Positions 42,789 through 51,700 of a stretch of DNA of 64,000 nucleotides are shown here, piece after piece. The position numbers and the translations under genes are program-made. Origin of the DNA: Acidithiobacillus acidisediminis (GTDB lineage Bacteria; Pseudomonadota; Gammaproteobacteria; Acidithiobacillales; Acidithiobacillaceae); the NCBI RefSeq assembly GCF_023277115.1, contig NZ_JALQCS010000001.1, forward strand, positions 2,164,001 to 2,228,000. The letters are read 5' to 3'. The notes below the pieces were generated by a model, which saw only the letters and a program-made list of their open reading frames with translations, was not told the DNA's origin and searched no databases. How positions within the stretch are numbered: position 1 is the stretch's first letter; the number at the start of each line of letters is the position of its first letter.

Positions 42789-44084
42789 ATGGACAGCCGT
42801 ATTGAAGACATCATCGCCCGCGAAATTTTGGACTCACGAGGGAATCCCACGGTGGAAGTGGAAGTATTTCTGGTCGATGGAACCCGCGCCCGCGCGGCAG
42901 CACCTTCCGGCGCCTCCACCGGCAGCAAGGAAGCCGTCGAGCTGCGCGACGGCGATGCTCACCGCTATGGCGGCAAGGGTGTAGAAAAAGTCATTCGGAA
43001 CATTGAAGAAATCATCGCCCCGGACCTGCAGGATCTGGATGTCCGGGAACAAAAGGCCATCGACGACACCCTCATCGGCCTGGACGGCACTGAGAACAAA
43101 AGTCGGCTGGGCGCCAATGCCCTGCTCGGCGTTTCCATGGCCTGTGCCCGTGCTGCCGCTGATTACAGCGATCTGCCCCTCTATGCCTATCTGGGCGGCC
43201 CCGGTGCCACCCGTCTGCCCGTCCCCTGCTTCAATGTGCTCAATGGTGGCGTGCATGCCCACTGGCAAGGCGCCGACTTCCAGGAATGCATGCTGGTACC
43301 CTACGGTGCCGGCAATTTCCGTGAAGCCCTGCGCTGGGGGGCGGAAATCTACCATGCCCTGCAATCTGTTCTGCTGGGAAAACATCTCTCGGTCGGCATC
43401 GGTGATGAAGGCGGTTTTGCGCCGATGGTATCCTCCAACCATGAATCCTATGATTTGTTGCTGGACGCCATCCGTAAGGCGGGCTTTGAACCAGGCCGGG
43501 ACGCCGGCATCGCCATCGACCCCGCCTCCTCGGAGTTCTTCAAGGATGGCACCTACCAGCTACGCACCGAGAAGCGTGCCATCAGCAGTGCCGAAATGGT
43601 GGCCTACTACGAAGAGATCGTCCGTAACTACCCTGTGGTCCTGCTCGAAGATGGTCTCGCCGAAAACGACTGGGAGAGCTGGAAGTTGCTGAATGAAAGG
43701 CTCGGCGGCGTCATCGAACTGGTCGGCGACGATATTTTCTGCACCAACCCCAAAATCATCGCCCGCGCCATGGAAGACAATATTGCCAACGCCACCCTCA
43801 TCAAACTCAATCAGATCGGTACGGTGACCGAGACCATCACCGCCACACGGCTGGCGCAATATCACGGCTGGGGGGCCTTTGTCTCGCATCGCTCCGGCGA
43901 AACCACCGATGATTTCATCGCCGACCTCACCGTCGCCCTGGATACCGGGCATCTGAAGTCGGGTGCTCCGGCGCGTGGCGAACGGGTGGCCAAATACAAC
44001 CAGTTGCTGCGGATCGAGGAAGAACTGGGTACCGCCGCCAGCTTCGCTGGTAAACACGCGTTTTGCAGACCGATCCGTTTCTGA
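42789..44084 (+). CDS. eno: Enolase, divergent form
   Basis: 431 residues, normal length. The N-terminus IIAREILDSRGNPTVEVEVF and the active-site marks GDEGGFAP, NATLIKLNQIGTVTET and SHRSGETTD are present; E165 and E207 are in place. The loop usually reading GGxHADN reads GGVHAHWQGADFQE, and C-terminal segments also deviate. It converts 2-phosphoglycerate to phosphoenolpyruvate and is inhibited by fluoride with phosphate. A second, altered copy divergent from a fluoride operon could be a tolerant or back-up enzyme. SD ACAGGAGC precedes the ATG. Confidence 0.93.
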   Translation: MDSRIEDIIAREILDSRGNPTVEVEVFLVDGTRARAAAPSGASTGSKEAVELRDGDAHRYGGKGVEKVIRNIEEIIAPDLQDLDVREQKAIDDTLIGLDGTENKSRLGANALLGVSMACARAAADYSDLPLYAYLGGPGATRLPVPCFNVLNGGVHAHWQGADFQECMLVPYGAGNFREALRWGAEIYHALQSVLLGKHLSVGIGDEGGFAPMVSSNHESYDLLLDAIRKAGFEPGRDAGIAIDPASSEFFKDGTYQLRTEKRAISSAEMVAYYEEIVRNYPVVLLEDGLAENDWESWKLLNERLGGVIELVGDDIFCTNPKIIARAMEDNIANATLIKLNQIGTVTETITATRLAQYHGWGAFVSHRSGETTDDFIADLTVALDTGHLKSGAPARGERVAKYNQLLRIEEELGTAASFAGKHAFCRPIRF

Positions 44085-44159
44085 GCACTTCCCGCACAAG
44101 TACCTGTACCAGGAACTGGGATTGGTACGGCCCACCTGAGCGAACGCGGAGCCCTCCGT

Positions 44160-46346
44160 TTAATCGCTCTTCCGCGTTTGCTTCAGGATATTTAAAAACC
44201 CTCTTTTGCGCGACTCAACCGTACTCGAAGAAGCGCTTGCATTTGACTGCGAACCGCCGCCGATTTTCCTTGGTGTACCAGGGTGTTCCGCTAGTTCCCA
44301 TGCTTCCGCCTTCCGGACACGTTCTCGTTCTTCCCGTCGATTCTGACGGATATCCTTTACACGCTTATGGTTGCTCTGGTCAGTGGACACAGCACCCTCA
44401 GTCAGATTTTCCTGCGCTGTCACAACCGCATCTACTTGGGCCATAAACTCAGCCCGTTCTTGCAGAATATCCGTTTTGATCTCCGCTTTTCGGAGCTTGC
44501 GATCCGCCACGTAGTCCTGCACTTCCTCAACCATATACCCCGCGAAGTCCTGATTCTTCTCCAGTAGGTGGCAAGCTTCAATACCGCCTTTGGGCTGAAC
44601 AATATAGATCATCTCAATATTTCTTGGATCATACGCCACCGAAACCTTCCATGTGCGCGTCGCCCTTGCACGTATGAACCATTGTTCGCGAATAGCGATC
44701 TCGCTGGTGTAATATAATCCCTGCCATTTGATGCCTAAATGGGTTACGGAGGCTTCGCCTCTTGGCATTAGGGCCAGCAACACGGCCTCCTGAGGTCGGG
44801 TTCGTAAGAATCCGCTACGATGCTCAATTCCCCAGTTCCAGAGGGTGCGCGGAAAAGGATCCACCGCGGACTGAATTTGAAATTCATCATGGCGATACCA
44901 TTCCATCCAGTGCATTTTATTATAACTCAGCGTATTATAGATCATAATTTCTGTGAACGCGTTAAGATCCAGTTTTGCGTCTAAACGATAGTCCAGATCA
45001 CCACGTTCTCTTGCGACACGCCGCACGGCCCCAGGTACCCAATGGATCACTCGTTCATTGGCAATTCGGAACTGCTGCTCCACTATACCCTTCCAGTCGG
45101 CACGAAAGGGCGGCGCATTCGCCACCGTAATGTTTAACGAATCTGTCAGTTCATCGGCGTGCCTACTCAGTAATTCGCCGCGATCCGCAAGGATCTCCAT
45201 AGGAAGATTCTTGCACGGCCAGTCCTCATCCGATATGGAGATTCCATATTTGCTGCAAAACGCCTTTTTATCGCTCGCCGCATTAGCTAACGCCATCATC
45301 GCACCTAACCAGCTCGGTCCTTCAAGCCCCACATACAGTCCGGTGATCATGCGACTCAGGACATCGATAACAACATACACTACTGGACGGCCAATAATTT
45401 GAGACCGATTCAAGCCGCTCACCAAGTATACGTCCGCTATGGTAGCATCGATTTGGTATATGGAACCCGGGCCAAAAGCCATTTTCGTGGAACTACCCAG
45501 CACAGGGCGCCGCTTGAGCGCAAAGCGTCTCGCGCCCTCTCTCTTGGTAAACGAAGCTTCGATGTCCTGCTGTTTCTTGTACCAGTATCGGAATTGCTCC
45601 AATGTGGGTAACTGGTGAGAGGGCGGTAAAACGGGTACACGTACGCCTCCCTTTACTTCAAAGCCAACATTGAAATAATTGCTCAGCATTAGGGAATATG
45701 CGCGCTTCAGTGTAGGGGCTTTATTGGTATCAACATAAAGGCGAAAGGCTACTGAAAATATTCTACGGATGCTGTCATCGACATTAATTCCCGGCGGGGC
45801 ATCCCGCAACACCGTCGCCTTTGTTGGTCGCCCCCGCTTAGATGCACTATTGGCAGATTTTTCTTTGCCTGGTCCTCCACTGCGTTCGTAGCTCGGCAGA
45901 AGGGCATTTTTCACCATACCACCCCACCAGAACCTGCGAAGATATTTATAGACCGTCATCTTGTGAACGGAGTGCTGATTTGCCGCGTCAGCTACCAAGC
46001 CGCCACGGATCGTCTCATCGTAAATATCCGGTACGCGGCTCACCATATCTTCTATGACCTTCCAGGCAGCATCGCGACGCTGTCTATGCTTGAGGAGAAA
46101 AGACTCCGGCGGGTGCAATCTATGCGCATAAGGATCCGCTACCCGAATGATGGCAGAACCGTTAGCTAGCGCCTCCTCTATATCCGCCAACCTTTTCCAG
46201 ACGGGGAGGGCGAGCGGTTCATCCAATTGGATGCTGACCAGGTCGGTTGCGGTTGGGTTCACCCAAAGAATGCGTTCCACCAGAGGCGTGGAGTCCTCTT
46301 GTTCACTGATCCACTCCACGATCATACCCACCGAAAGGTTCGACAT
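44160..46346 (-). CDS. tnsB: TnsB transposase (DDE)
   Basis: 728 residues. Catalytic residues: D300 (YQIDATIADVYLV), D388 (LADRGELLSRH) and E423 (DWKGIVEQQF). N-terminal DNA-binding domains precede residue 280, and a basic tail follows residue 620. It binds the end repeats and cuts the 3' ends. The start lies four bases after the tnsA stop. Normally tnsC would follow; here the gene is convergent with eno and tnsC is 32 kb away. Confidence 0.94.
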   Translation of the reverse strand: MSNLSVGMIVEWISEQEDSTPLVERILWVNPTATDLVSIQLDEPLALPVWKRLADIEEALANGSAIIRVADPYAHRLHPPESFLLKHRQRRDAAWKVIEDMVSRVPDIYDETIRGGLVADAANQHSVHKMTVYKYLRRFWWGGMVKNALLPSYERSGGPGKEKSANSASKRGRPTKATVLRDAPPGINVDDSIRRIFSVAFRLYVDTNKAPTLKRAYSLMLSNYFNVGFEVKGGVRVPVLPPSHQLPTLEQFRYWYKKQQDIEASFTKREGARRFALKRRPVLGSSTKMAFGPGSIYQIDATIADVYLVSGLNRSQIIGRPVVYVVIDVLSRMITGLYVGLEGPSWLGAMMALANAASDKKAFCSKYGISISDEDWPCKNLPMEILADRGELLSRHADELTDSLNITVANAPPFRADWKGIVEQQFRIANERVIHWVPGAVRRVARERGDLDYRLDAKLDLNAFTEIMIYNTLSYNKMHWMEWYRHDEFQIQSAVDPFPRTLWNWGIEHRSGFLRTRPQEAVLLALMPRGEASVTHLGIKWQGLYYTSEIAIREQWFIRARATRTWKVSVAYDPRNIEMIYIVQPKGGIEACHLLEKNQDFAGYMVEEVQDYVADRKLRKAEIKTDILQERAEFMAQVDAVVTAQENLTEGAVSTDQSNHKRVKDIRQNRREERERVRKAEAWELAEHPGTPRKIGGGSQSNASASSSTVESRKRGFLNILKQTRKSD

Positions 46347-46349
46347 ACC

Positions 46350-47195
46350 CTATCCCCCCGGAGCCATTTCCGTTGACCCGTGCCCGCGTATGAGAATATG
46401 TAGGTTTTCCTCAGTCTTGATCGGTTGATGCAGATCGATATCCCAGCGCCTCGTAGCTATCAGATATTTAGCCACTGCCAGACTGGTGCCATTTTCAAAA
46501 CCTAACCGCCCATCACAATCTAACGCCGCTTGGAATAGTGGTATCGACTTATCGGATAATGCTCTGTGGAGTTCTGCCTCAATCCGTTCTATTTGGGGTA
46601 CGGCAACCGCTGGTAGATTGTCTGTATCCCAACAACCCTGAAGGCTTCTTAAGTTCCCCACCAATGATTGAGGTATTTCGCGTTCGGTAACGATGCCCCA
46701 GTCTACTCCCTGAGTCTCCCAATATATCCGCTCAATTTCAAATTTTTCAATGACTCGCGGAGAACCAAGATCGGCTGATGGCTTCAGCGTGCGAGCCAAT
46801 CGCCGCTCTCCGTCGGCAGACGTGACAATGACCAGAAAGTCGGTTGTCATCACGATAGGCTCCCCGGTTTTAGGATCTTTGGGGTGAGGGATGCTCAACA
46901 TATCCGCGATCTCAAGCGTCGTCTCGATGGGGGTCAAAGGAAATTGCTCACGAATGTCCATAACACAACTGGCTCGTATATCATCCAGCATGAGGAAGTA
47001 GCTCAACTCCAACTGGGAGAGCAAGTGGTGCACACGGCCCGTTTTTCGGCCTTTTATACGGACAGACAAGCCCCGAGAAGGTACGTCGCGCACGGTGAGC
47101 CACGGTTTATAGCTTTTCTCACTGCCTTGGCCACGTCCTTCTTTCAGACGGCGCGCAATGGCTCCTGACTCGGATCTACGAGAACCTTTTGACAT
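46350..47195 (-). CDS. tnsA: TnsA endonuclease
   Basis: 281 residues. The restriction-enzyme-like catalytic set is visible: E63 (SQLELSYF), D119 (TTDFLVIV) and K138 (ARTLKPS), nearly the same positions as in Tn7. TnsA cuts the 5' ends so the element moves by cut-and-paste. It is the first gene from the right end; its promoter probably lies within the end repeats. Confidence 0.93.
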   Translation of the reverse strand: MSKGSRRSESGAIARRLKEGRGQGSEKSYKPWLTVRDVPSRGLSVRIKGRKTGRVHHLLSQLELSYFLMLDDIRASCVMDIREQFPLTPIETTLEIADMLSIPHPKDPKTGEPIVMTTDFLVIVTSADGERRLARTLKPSADLGSPRVIEKFEIERIYWETQGVDWGIVTEREIPQSLVGNLRSLQGCWDTDNLPAVAVPQIERIEAELHRALSDKSIPLFQAALDCDGRLGFENGTSLAVAKYLIATRRWDIDLHQPIKTEENLHILIRGHGSTEMAPGG

Positions 47196-47238
47196 GAGCC
47201 TCCACCTCCAATTGAAATTTTACGCTTCACCTGGGGAT

Positions 47239-47326
47239 GAGTATAGATCTTTAATATCGAGTCTACATCTTTATTTTTTAGTATACAACTTTATTATCTA
47301 GTATACGTCTTTATTTTATTCATACA
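47239..47326. repeat. Right end of Tn7-like element, four packed TnsB-type sites
   Basis: Four units in tandem, each about 20-22 bases: GAGTATAGATCTTTAATATC, GAGTCTACATCTTTATTTTT, AGTATACAACTTTATTATCT, and GTATACGTCTTTATT. They end in CATACA at 47326. This dense array contrasts with the spaced left sites, as in Tn7. Confidence 0.88.
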
Positions 47327-47377
47327 ATTGCGGGCTTTTTTGGCAAAATGTTTTTTGGTTCCGGAAGATGTGCTGAA

Positions 47378-47551
47378 ATGGATTGTCAACACGAAGAAAC
47401 AAAGGTTGTGGAATCACGAAAAAAAGAAGACGGCAGGGTTTGCCGCCGTCGGGTCTGTGAAATCTGTGGGCACCGGTTCTCGACAGTCGAGATCCCTGTC
47501 GAAGAATATCTGAAGTTTTGCGAATTCAAGAAGAATCTGCCAACAGACTGA
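47378..47551 (+). CDS. NrdR-like zinc-ribbon protein, 57 aa
   Basis: Starts [20 protein letters not shown], with [20 protein letters not shown]. This matches the zinc ribbon of the NrdR repressor but lacks the ATP-cone. An ATG 30 bases upstream is an alternative start. It lies 51 bases outside the transposon end, convergent with parB. Could be a small DNA-binding regulator. Confidence 0.65.
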   Translation: MDCQHEETKVVESRKKEDGRVCRRRVCEICGHRFSTVEIPVEEYLKFCEFKKNLPTD

Positions 47552-47557
47552 TTTTTT

Positions 47558-48997
47558 TCAGGACAGAATCGCCATCCGTACGTTTTCCTCGGTCACCGGC
47601 CCGGCAATGCCCGCCCGATCCAGAAGGATCCGCCAGACCGACTCCGGTAAGGCAATGCGGATAGGCTTGTCTTCCTGTGGCGCAATGGCTCCAGACGCTT
47701 CTTCTTCCATGGTGGTCTCGGAATCGTCGACATCGTATCCAGGATGGATTTCCTCCTCATCCGTGCCTTCCTGTTCGGTTTCAGGCACGGTTTCCGGTTC
47801 GAAAACCGTATCGGTTTCTGATTCGGTTTCTGTGACGATGGGATGCGCCGCAACGTCTGCCGATTCTGGCTCCGTCTGCGGACTCCATCCATCTTCTGGT
47901 GTGCCAGGATTTGCCTTGGCAGGCTCTGGCTCAGCGGGCTCTGGCTTGTCAGACAATAACTCGCCAACGGGCACTTGCGAGTCAGATACAGACGCACCAG
48001 TAACCGGCTCACCGACAGCCCGGGAACCATCTGGGGAACCGGCGGCTGACCGCATTCCGCCATCGGTACCCATTTGCCCTCCCGCACTTTCAGAAGGTAT
48101 GCTCGAAGCACCCAGGGTCGCTGCGGGTTCCCGCAATGCGGGCTCCTGCAACGCAGGCTCCTGCAATGTGGGCTCCCGCAAATCCACCGTAGAAAAAGCA
48201 TTTTCCTCACGGATTTTCTGCGCTTCGATATCCATCAACAGCGATCGGGTAATGTGGTACCCGTCCCGAAGCCGTGAGGTCAATTCATCCAGCCAGTCGT
48301 CCCGGCCGTTTTCCATCCAGGTCAACAGCCGGCTGATCTCTGCGCTGGATACCCGGTCCAGGTCCGTATCCAGGCGCTTGGCAAGCAGCTTTGCTTCTTC
48401 GCTGGTTCTGGCCAGCACGACATTGATCCACCCGCGGCTGCGCCCCAGCCGTTTGGATAGCTCTTCCTTGGAAAGCCCTTCGCTATCGAGCAGGGCGCGG
48501 ATCGCGGCGCCAATGTCCTCGATGCGCATATCTTCCCGCGCCAGGTTTTCGACCAACTGCATTTCGAGCCGCTGGCTGCCATCCACTTTGGGCTGTACTA
48601 CGGCGGGAATGCGCGTGAGGTCGTATTCCTTGCGCGCACACGGTCTCCCGGCGTCTCTGGCTATTCTTGCCGCACGCCAGCGCCGTTCGCCGGAAACGAT
48701 CTGGTAACGGCCATTGTCCATGGCCTGTACCGTGATCGGCTGCAAAATCCCGTACTGGAGAATGCTTTCCGCCAGTTCCTCCAGGCTTTGACCAGACTCG
48801 CCTGCCTCCATGCTGCGTCGCGGCTGGTCTGGGTCCGGCTCCACCAGATCGAGAGGCAGCCGCAAGGCCACCAGGTCTGCAGCGGGATCTGCCGCGGGAG
48901 CAGGGGCCGGTTTCTTCCCCAGGGCCTCCCGGGTGATGCTACGCATGGACTCCAGATCGATTCCGGCCAGGAGACTTGGCTTGACTTTGGCGTTCAC
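47558..48997 (-). CDS. parB: ParB partition protein
   Basis: 479 residues. ParB/Srx domain: DPDQPRRSME, LQPITVQAMDNGRYQIVSGE, GERRWRAARIA, then the HTH (SKEELSKRLGRSRGWINVVL). From about residue 270 the protein is low-complexity and acidic, with a short EPALQEPAL repeat. Overlaps the parA stop. Maintains the element with ParA. Confidence 0.9.
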   Translation of the reverse strand: MNAKVKPSLLAGIDLESMRSITREALGKKPAPAPAADPAADLVALRLPLDLVEPDPDQPRRSMEAGESGQSLEELAESILQYGILQPITVQAMDNGRYQIVSGERRWRAARIARDAGRPCARKEYDLTRIPAVVQPKVDGSQRLEMQLVENLAREDMRIEDIGAAIRALLDSEGLSKEELSKRLGRSRGWINVVLARTSEEAKLLAKRLDTDLDRVSSAEISRLLTWMENGRDDWLDELTSRLRDGYHITRSLLMDIEAQKIREENAFSTVDLREPTLQEPALQEPALREPAATLGASSIPSESAGGQMGTDGGMRSAAGSPDGSRAVGEPVTGASVSDSQVPVGELLSDKPEPAEPEPAKANPGTPEDGWSPQTEPESADVAAHPIVTETESETDTVFEPETVPETEQEGTDEEEIHPGYDVDDSETTMEEEASGAIAPQEDKPIRIALPESVWRILLDRAGIAGPVTEENVRMAILS

Positions 48998-50097
48998 GCA
49001 GCACCCCCTTCTCCGTCGTCTGTGTCGTCTGGATCGAATGTGTCCGAAGATGACGCTTCCGAGCCCAACTCGCCAGCCAATTCGGTCAACAAATCGTCCT
49101 CATCCTTCCCTTCCACGGGAACCTGGGGGCCCTCACCAGAATCCGGTTCGCCGGAAGCCGGTTCGCCAGAATCGGGCGATTCGTCCAGACTACCAGCCTC
49201 TCTTGCCGTTTCCTCTGCTTCCACAGGCGCGTCAAAGGTCCCACGGCGTGCCTCCTGCGCTTCCAGAATGGCATCCGCTTCTTCGGGGCTTGGGTCCTCC
49301 CCCCCATCGGCTTCTTCCCCTTGGCTTTCCGCGGTATCGGACAGGTTCCGCAACAGGCTGTAAAAAGCCTGATACCAGGCATCCTGCTGTTCCTTGTCCC
49401 GGCAGGCGGCCCAGTAGGGTTTGCCGATGCGCAAGGCGCTGCGTACATCCTCGCGTTCGAACAGGATCTGTGGCATGACGATCTGGGCGAGATTGCTTTG
49501 CAGGTCTTTGGCAATGGCCCAGTTTTTGGTGGAGTTCCCTTTCAGGCGGTTGATGAGCACACGCACGGACAGTTCGCTGTTCAACTGGATCACTTCCCCC
49601 AGACAGAGATCCATCATGGAGGAAAGCCCTTGGGTGCCCAACGCATCCGGGGTGACCGGGACGACCAGGGAATTGGTGATGAACATGGGGGCCATCTGCC
49701 GGACATTGGGGGCCGGCGGGCAGTCGATGACCACCACATCATAAAGCCCCTGGCCGCTATCCAGGTGCCGGAGCTTGCCCAGTACCCGGATGGCTTCCTT
49801 CATGTCGTTGTCCACGGCATCCAGGAGATAGGAAGCCTGCAGAAAGTCGAAACCGAAAATGGCGGACCTTTGCAGTGGTGCGGGCTTGCTGTCGTCCCAG
49901 AGGTCCAGCACCGTTCCCTCGCTCGTCTTGTGCAGGTCCCCGTCTCCAGAGACCAGAAAAGTCGAACTACCCTGCTGGTCCAGATCGACCAGCAGGGTGT
50001 TGAGGCCAAGTTCATGGGCCAGGATGGCCATGTGCACGGCGAGGGTCGTCTTGCCCACGCCACCCTTCTGGTTGGCAAACGTGATGATGTGCGTCAT
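48994..50097 (-). CDS. parA: ParA partition ATPase
   Basis: About 367 residues from ATG 50097 (MTHIITFANQKGGVGKTTLA, deviant Walker A). VIDCPPAPNVRQMAP is Walker B. The last 120 residues form a long acidic tail rich in E, D and S. A longer frame upstream is probably not used. Forms the partition operon with parB. Confidence 0.92.
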   Translation of the reverse strand: MTHIITFANQKGGVGKTTLAVHMAILAHELGLNTLLVDLDQQGSSTFLVSGDGDLHKTSEGTVLDLWDDSKPAPLQRSAIFGFDFLQASYLLDAVDNDMKEAIRVLGKLRHLDSGQGLYDVVVIDCPPAPNVRQMAPMFITNSLVVPVTPDALGTQGLSSMMDLCLGEVIQLNSELSVRVLINRLKGNSTKNWAIAKDLQSNLAQIVMPQILFEREDVRSALRIGKPYWAACRDKEQQDAWYQAFYSLLRNLSDTAESQGEEADGGEDPSPEEADAILEAQEARRGTFDAPVEAEETAREAGSLDESPDSGEPASGEPDSGEGPQVPVEGKDEDDLLTELAGELGSEASSSDTFDPDDTDDGEGGAA

Positions 50098-50110
50098 AGG
50101 GGAAATCTCC

Positions 50111-50410
50111 TCAATGGACAGGGCGGTCTGGATCGTGCCGCAGGATGTTTTGCACAATGGCAGAGACACTGGTGTGTTCTGGCAGTTGTGCGATTTTTTG
50201 CGCCGCTTCCCAGGAGAGCCAGATGGCAAAGGGTTCGTAAGGCGGGTCTGGCACCTCGCGGTTCGCCCGCCGCAAGCCCATGTGCGTCAAGTCCTGCATG
50301 GAGAGGGTTTCCAGCATGTGGGAAACCCGCGCCGAGCGTTCCTGCGGGGCATCGCGATAGCGCTCGGCAATCTGGTCGCGGCGAAGTCGTGGAATGATGC
50401 GGATCTTCAA
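50111..50410 (-). CDS. Small hypothetical protein, 99 aa
   Basis: Starts MKIRIIPRLRRDQIAERYRD; arginine-rich N-terminus and ARVSHMLETLSMQDLTHMGL helix. Sits between trbI and parA with tiny gaps, so it belongs to the same transcript. Possibly a DNA-binding regulator of the par operon. Not recognised. Confidence 0.6.
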   Translation of the reverse strand: MKIRIIPRLRRDQIAERYRDAPQERSARVSHMLETLSMQDLTHMGLRRANREVPDPPYEPFAIWLSWEAAQKIAQLPEHTSVSAIVQNILRHDPDRPVH

Positions 50411-50413
50411 GGT

Positions 50414-51697
50414 TTATCCTCCATAGGGATCGAGTTCCGTTGGGGCAGCAGGCTCGCCGCTGGCCGTCGTGCCGACAAAGTCCGCACCGTGTACGTAGGG
50501 ACCTGGGAATACCAAATCCTGGGTTACCACCACGTTGAAGGCGTAGCCGGGACGGATGGTGATGGTTGGCGCGATGTTGATGTACTTCTGGAACATTTGC
50601 GCCTCCGCCTGCCCAAAGGTCTGCGCCAGGGCCTGCTCACCATCCTGCAATGCCTGGTTACCCGTCACCCCTGTGGTATTGGTGGATGTGCTGGTCGGGC
50701 TCGCAATCGACATGCCCACGTCGATGAAGGACAGCAGGAGCGCGTTCTTGAAGATTTCCCAGGTATGGTTGTTCACCAGATCCTTGAAGCCCGCATAGCC
50801 CCGCGGCGAACTGCCCTCCATTTTCCCAAGCTGGATGTACGTCCCATTCGGAAACTCGATGCGCGTCCACATGACGCCTACCCGGTCCTGTCCCATGGCT
50901 GCGCCAGACGCATAGGTTCCAACGAGCTTGCTGCCCGCTGGAATTAGCACATAAGCCCCATTCAGGCTGTTGTAGACCGGGTGGTCGACTACCGCGGTCA
51001 CCTGCCCGGAGATATCGGACTTGATGCCCGTGGTCAGCAATGCGGGGATGACGGAACCCTGCAGGAGTTCATACGGACTGACTTCCTTGCGCACCAGGTG
51101 TGTATCGTACACGGACCCCTTTTTCTTTGCCTTTCCGGTCATCAGGGCAATGGACTTGGCCATTGCCAGTTCCTGATCGGGATTGGACAGGATGGATTGT
51201 GCCACGGCTGTTGCTGCCTGTTGTTGCCCGTTGCCCCAGGAAAGCGTACTCCCGCCCGTGCCACCGCCACCGCCAATGGCGGCTTCGAATGCCTGTTGCT
51301 GCGGGCTGGGAGTCGCAGGCTGGGCGGGTTGCGGCGCAGTCTGCGGGGCTACCGTGGATGGCGTTGCTCCGGATTCGGCTGGGGTGGAAGCGCCAGAAGC
51401 AACCGGACTCGTAACCGGCGCTTCTGGAGCGGCCAGGCCTGGGTTTTGTTTCGGTGGTGGCGCGACATCCGGCGCCCGATGTGGTTGCATGGTCTGCGTT
51501 TCACTGCCACCAGAAAAGGTTGGCAGATATTTGACTGCCAGAAACCCAATACCACCAATGGTGGCAACCGCCATGACCGTTGCTGCAGCGATTTTGCCGG
51601 ATTTCAGGTGTGCGCCGAGTCTTTTTTTGTCTGGGACAATAGACCCGCGCACCTTTTTGCCGCCACCTTCTCCTGTTGGAGTGCTGTTGTCGGCCAT
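50414..51697 (-). CDS. trbI: TrbI/VirB10 channel protein
   Basis: 427 residues. One membrane helix near residues 36-55 (KIAAATVMAVATIGGIGFLA), a proline- and alanine-rich periplasmic linker, then the VirB10 domain (PYELLQGSVIPALLTTGIKS, then PAGSKLVGTY). It spans inner and outer membranes in the Trb secretion system. Follows trbG by three bases. Confidence 0.93.
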   Translation of the reverse strand: MADNSTPTGEGGGKKVRGSIVPDKKRLGAHLKSGKIAAATVMAVATIGGIGFLAVKYLPTFSGGSETQTMQPHRAPDVAPPPKQNPGLAAPEAPVTSPVASGASTPAESGATPSTVAPQTAPQPAQPATPSPQQQAFEAAIGGGGGTGGSTLSWGNGQQQAATAVAQSILSNPDQELAMAKSIALMTGKAKKKGSVYDTHLVRKEVSPYELLQGSVIPALLTTGIKSDISGQVTAVVDHPVYNSLNGAYVLIPAGSKLVGTYASGAAMGQDRVGVMWTRIEFPNGTYIQLGKMEGSSPRGYAGFKDLVNNHTWEIFKNALLLSFIDVGMSIASPTSTSTNTTGVTGNQALQDGEQALAQTFGQAEAQMFQKYINIAPTITIRPGYAFNVVVTQDLVFPGPYVHGADFVGTTASGEPAAPTELDPYGG

Positions 51698-51700
51698 GAA

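Larger units (their letters stand above)
6775..47326. mobile_element. Tn7-like transposon with fluoride-resistance-type cargo
   Basis: The left terminus TGTATAGATAAAAAATAG and the right terminus (read inward, TGTATGAATAAAATAAAG) match closely and continue into GTATACT on both sides. Three spaced repeats lie at the left and four closely packed repeats at the right, the arrangement known for TnsB sites of Tn7. tnsA and tnsB read inward from the right end; tnsC, tnsD and tnsE lie by the left end. Flanking pentamers are CCAGG (left) and ATTGC (right), so no target duplication is seen. Length is 40,552 bp. No Cas genes or CRISPR array are visible. Confidence 0.92.

Noticed and set aside
6775-47326. 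CRISPR-associated Tn7-like transposon
   Set aside because: No Cas genes, no CRISPR-like repeats, and a full-length TnsD plus TnsE are present instead.
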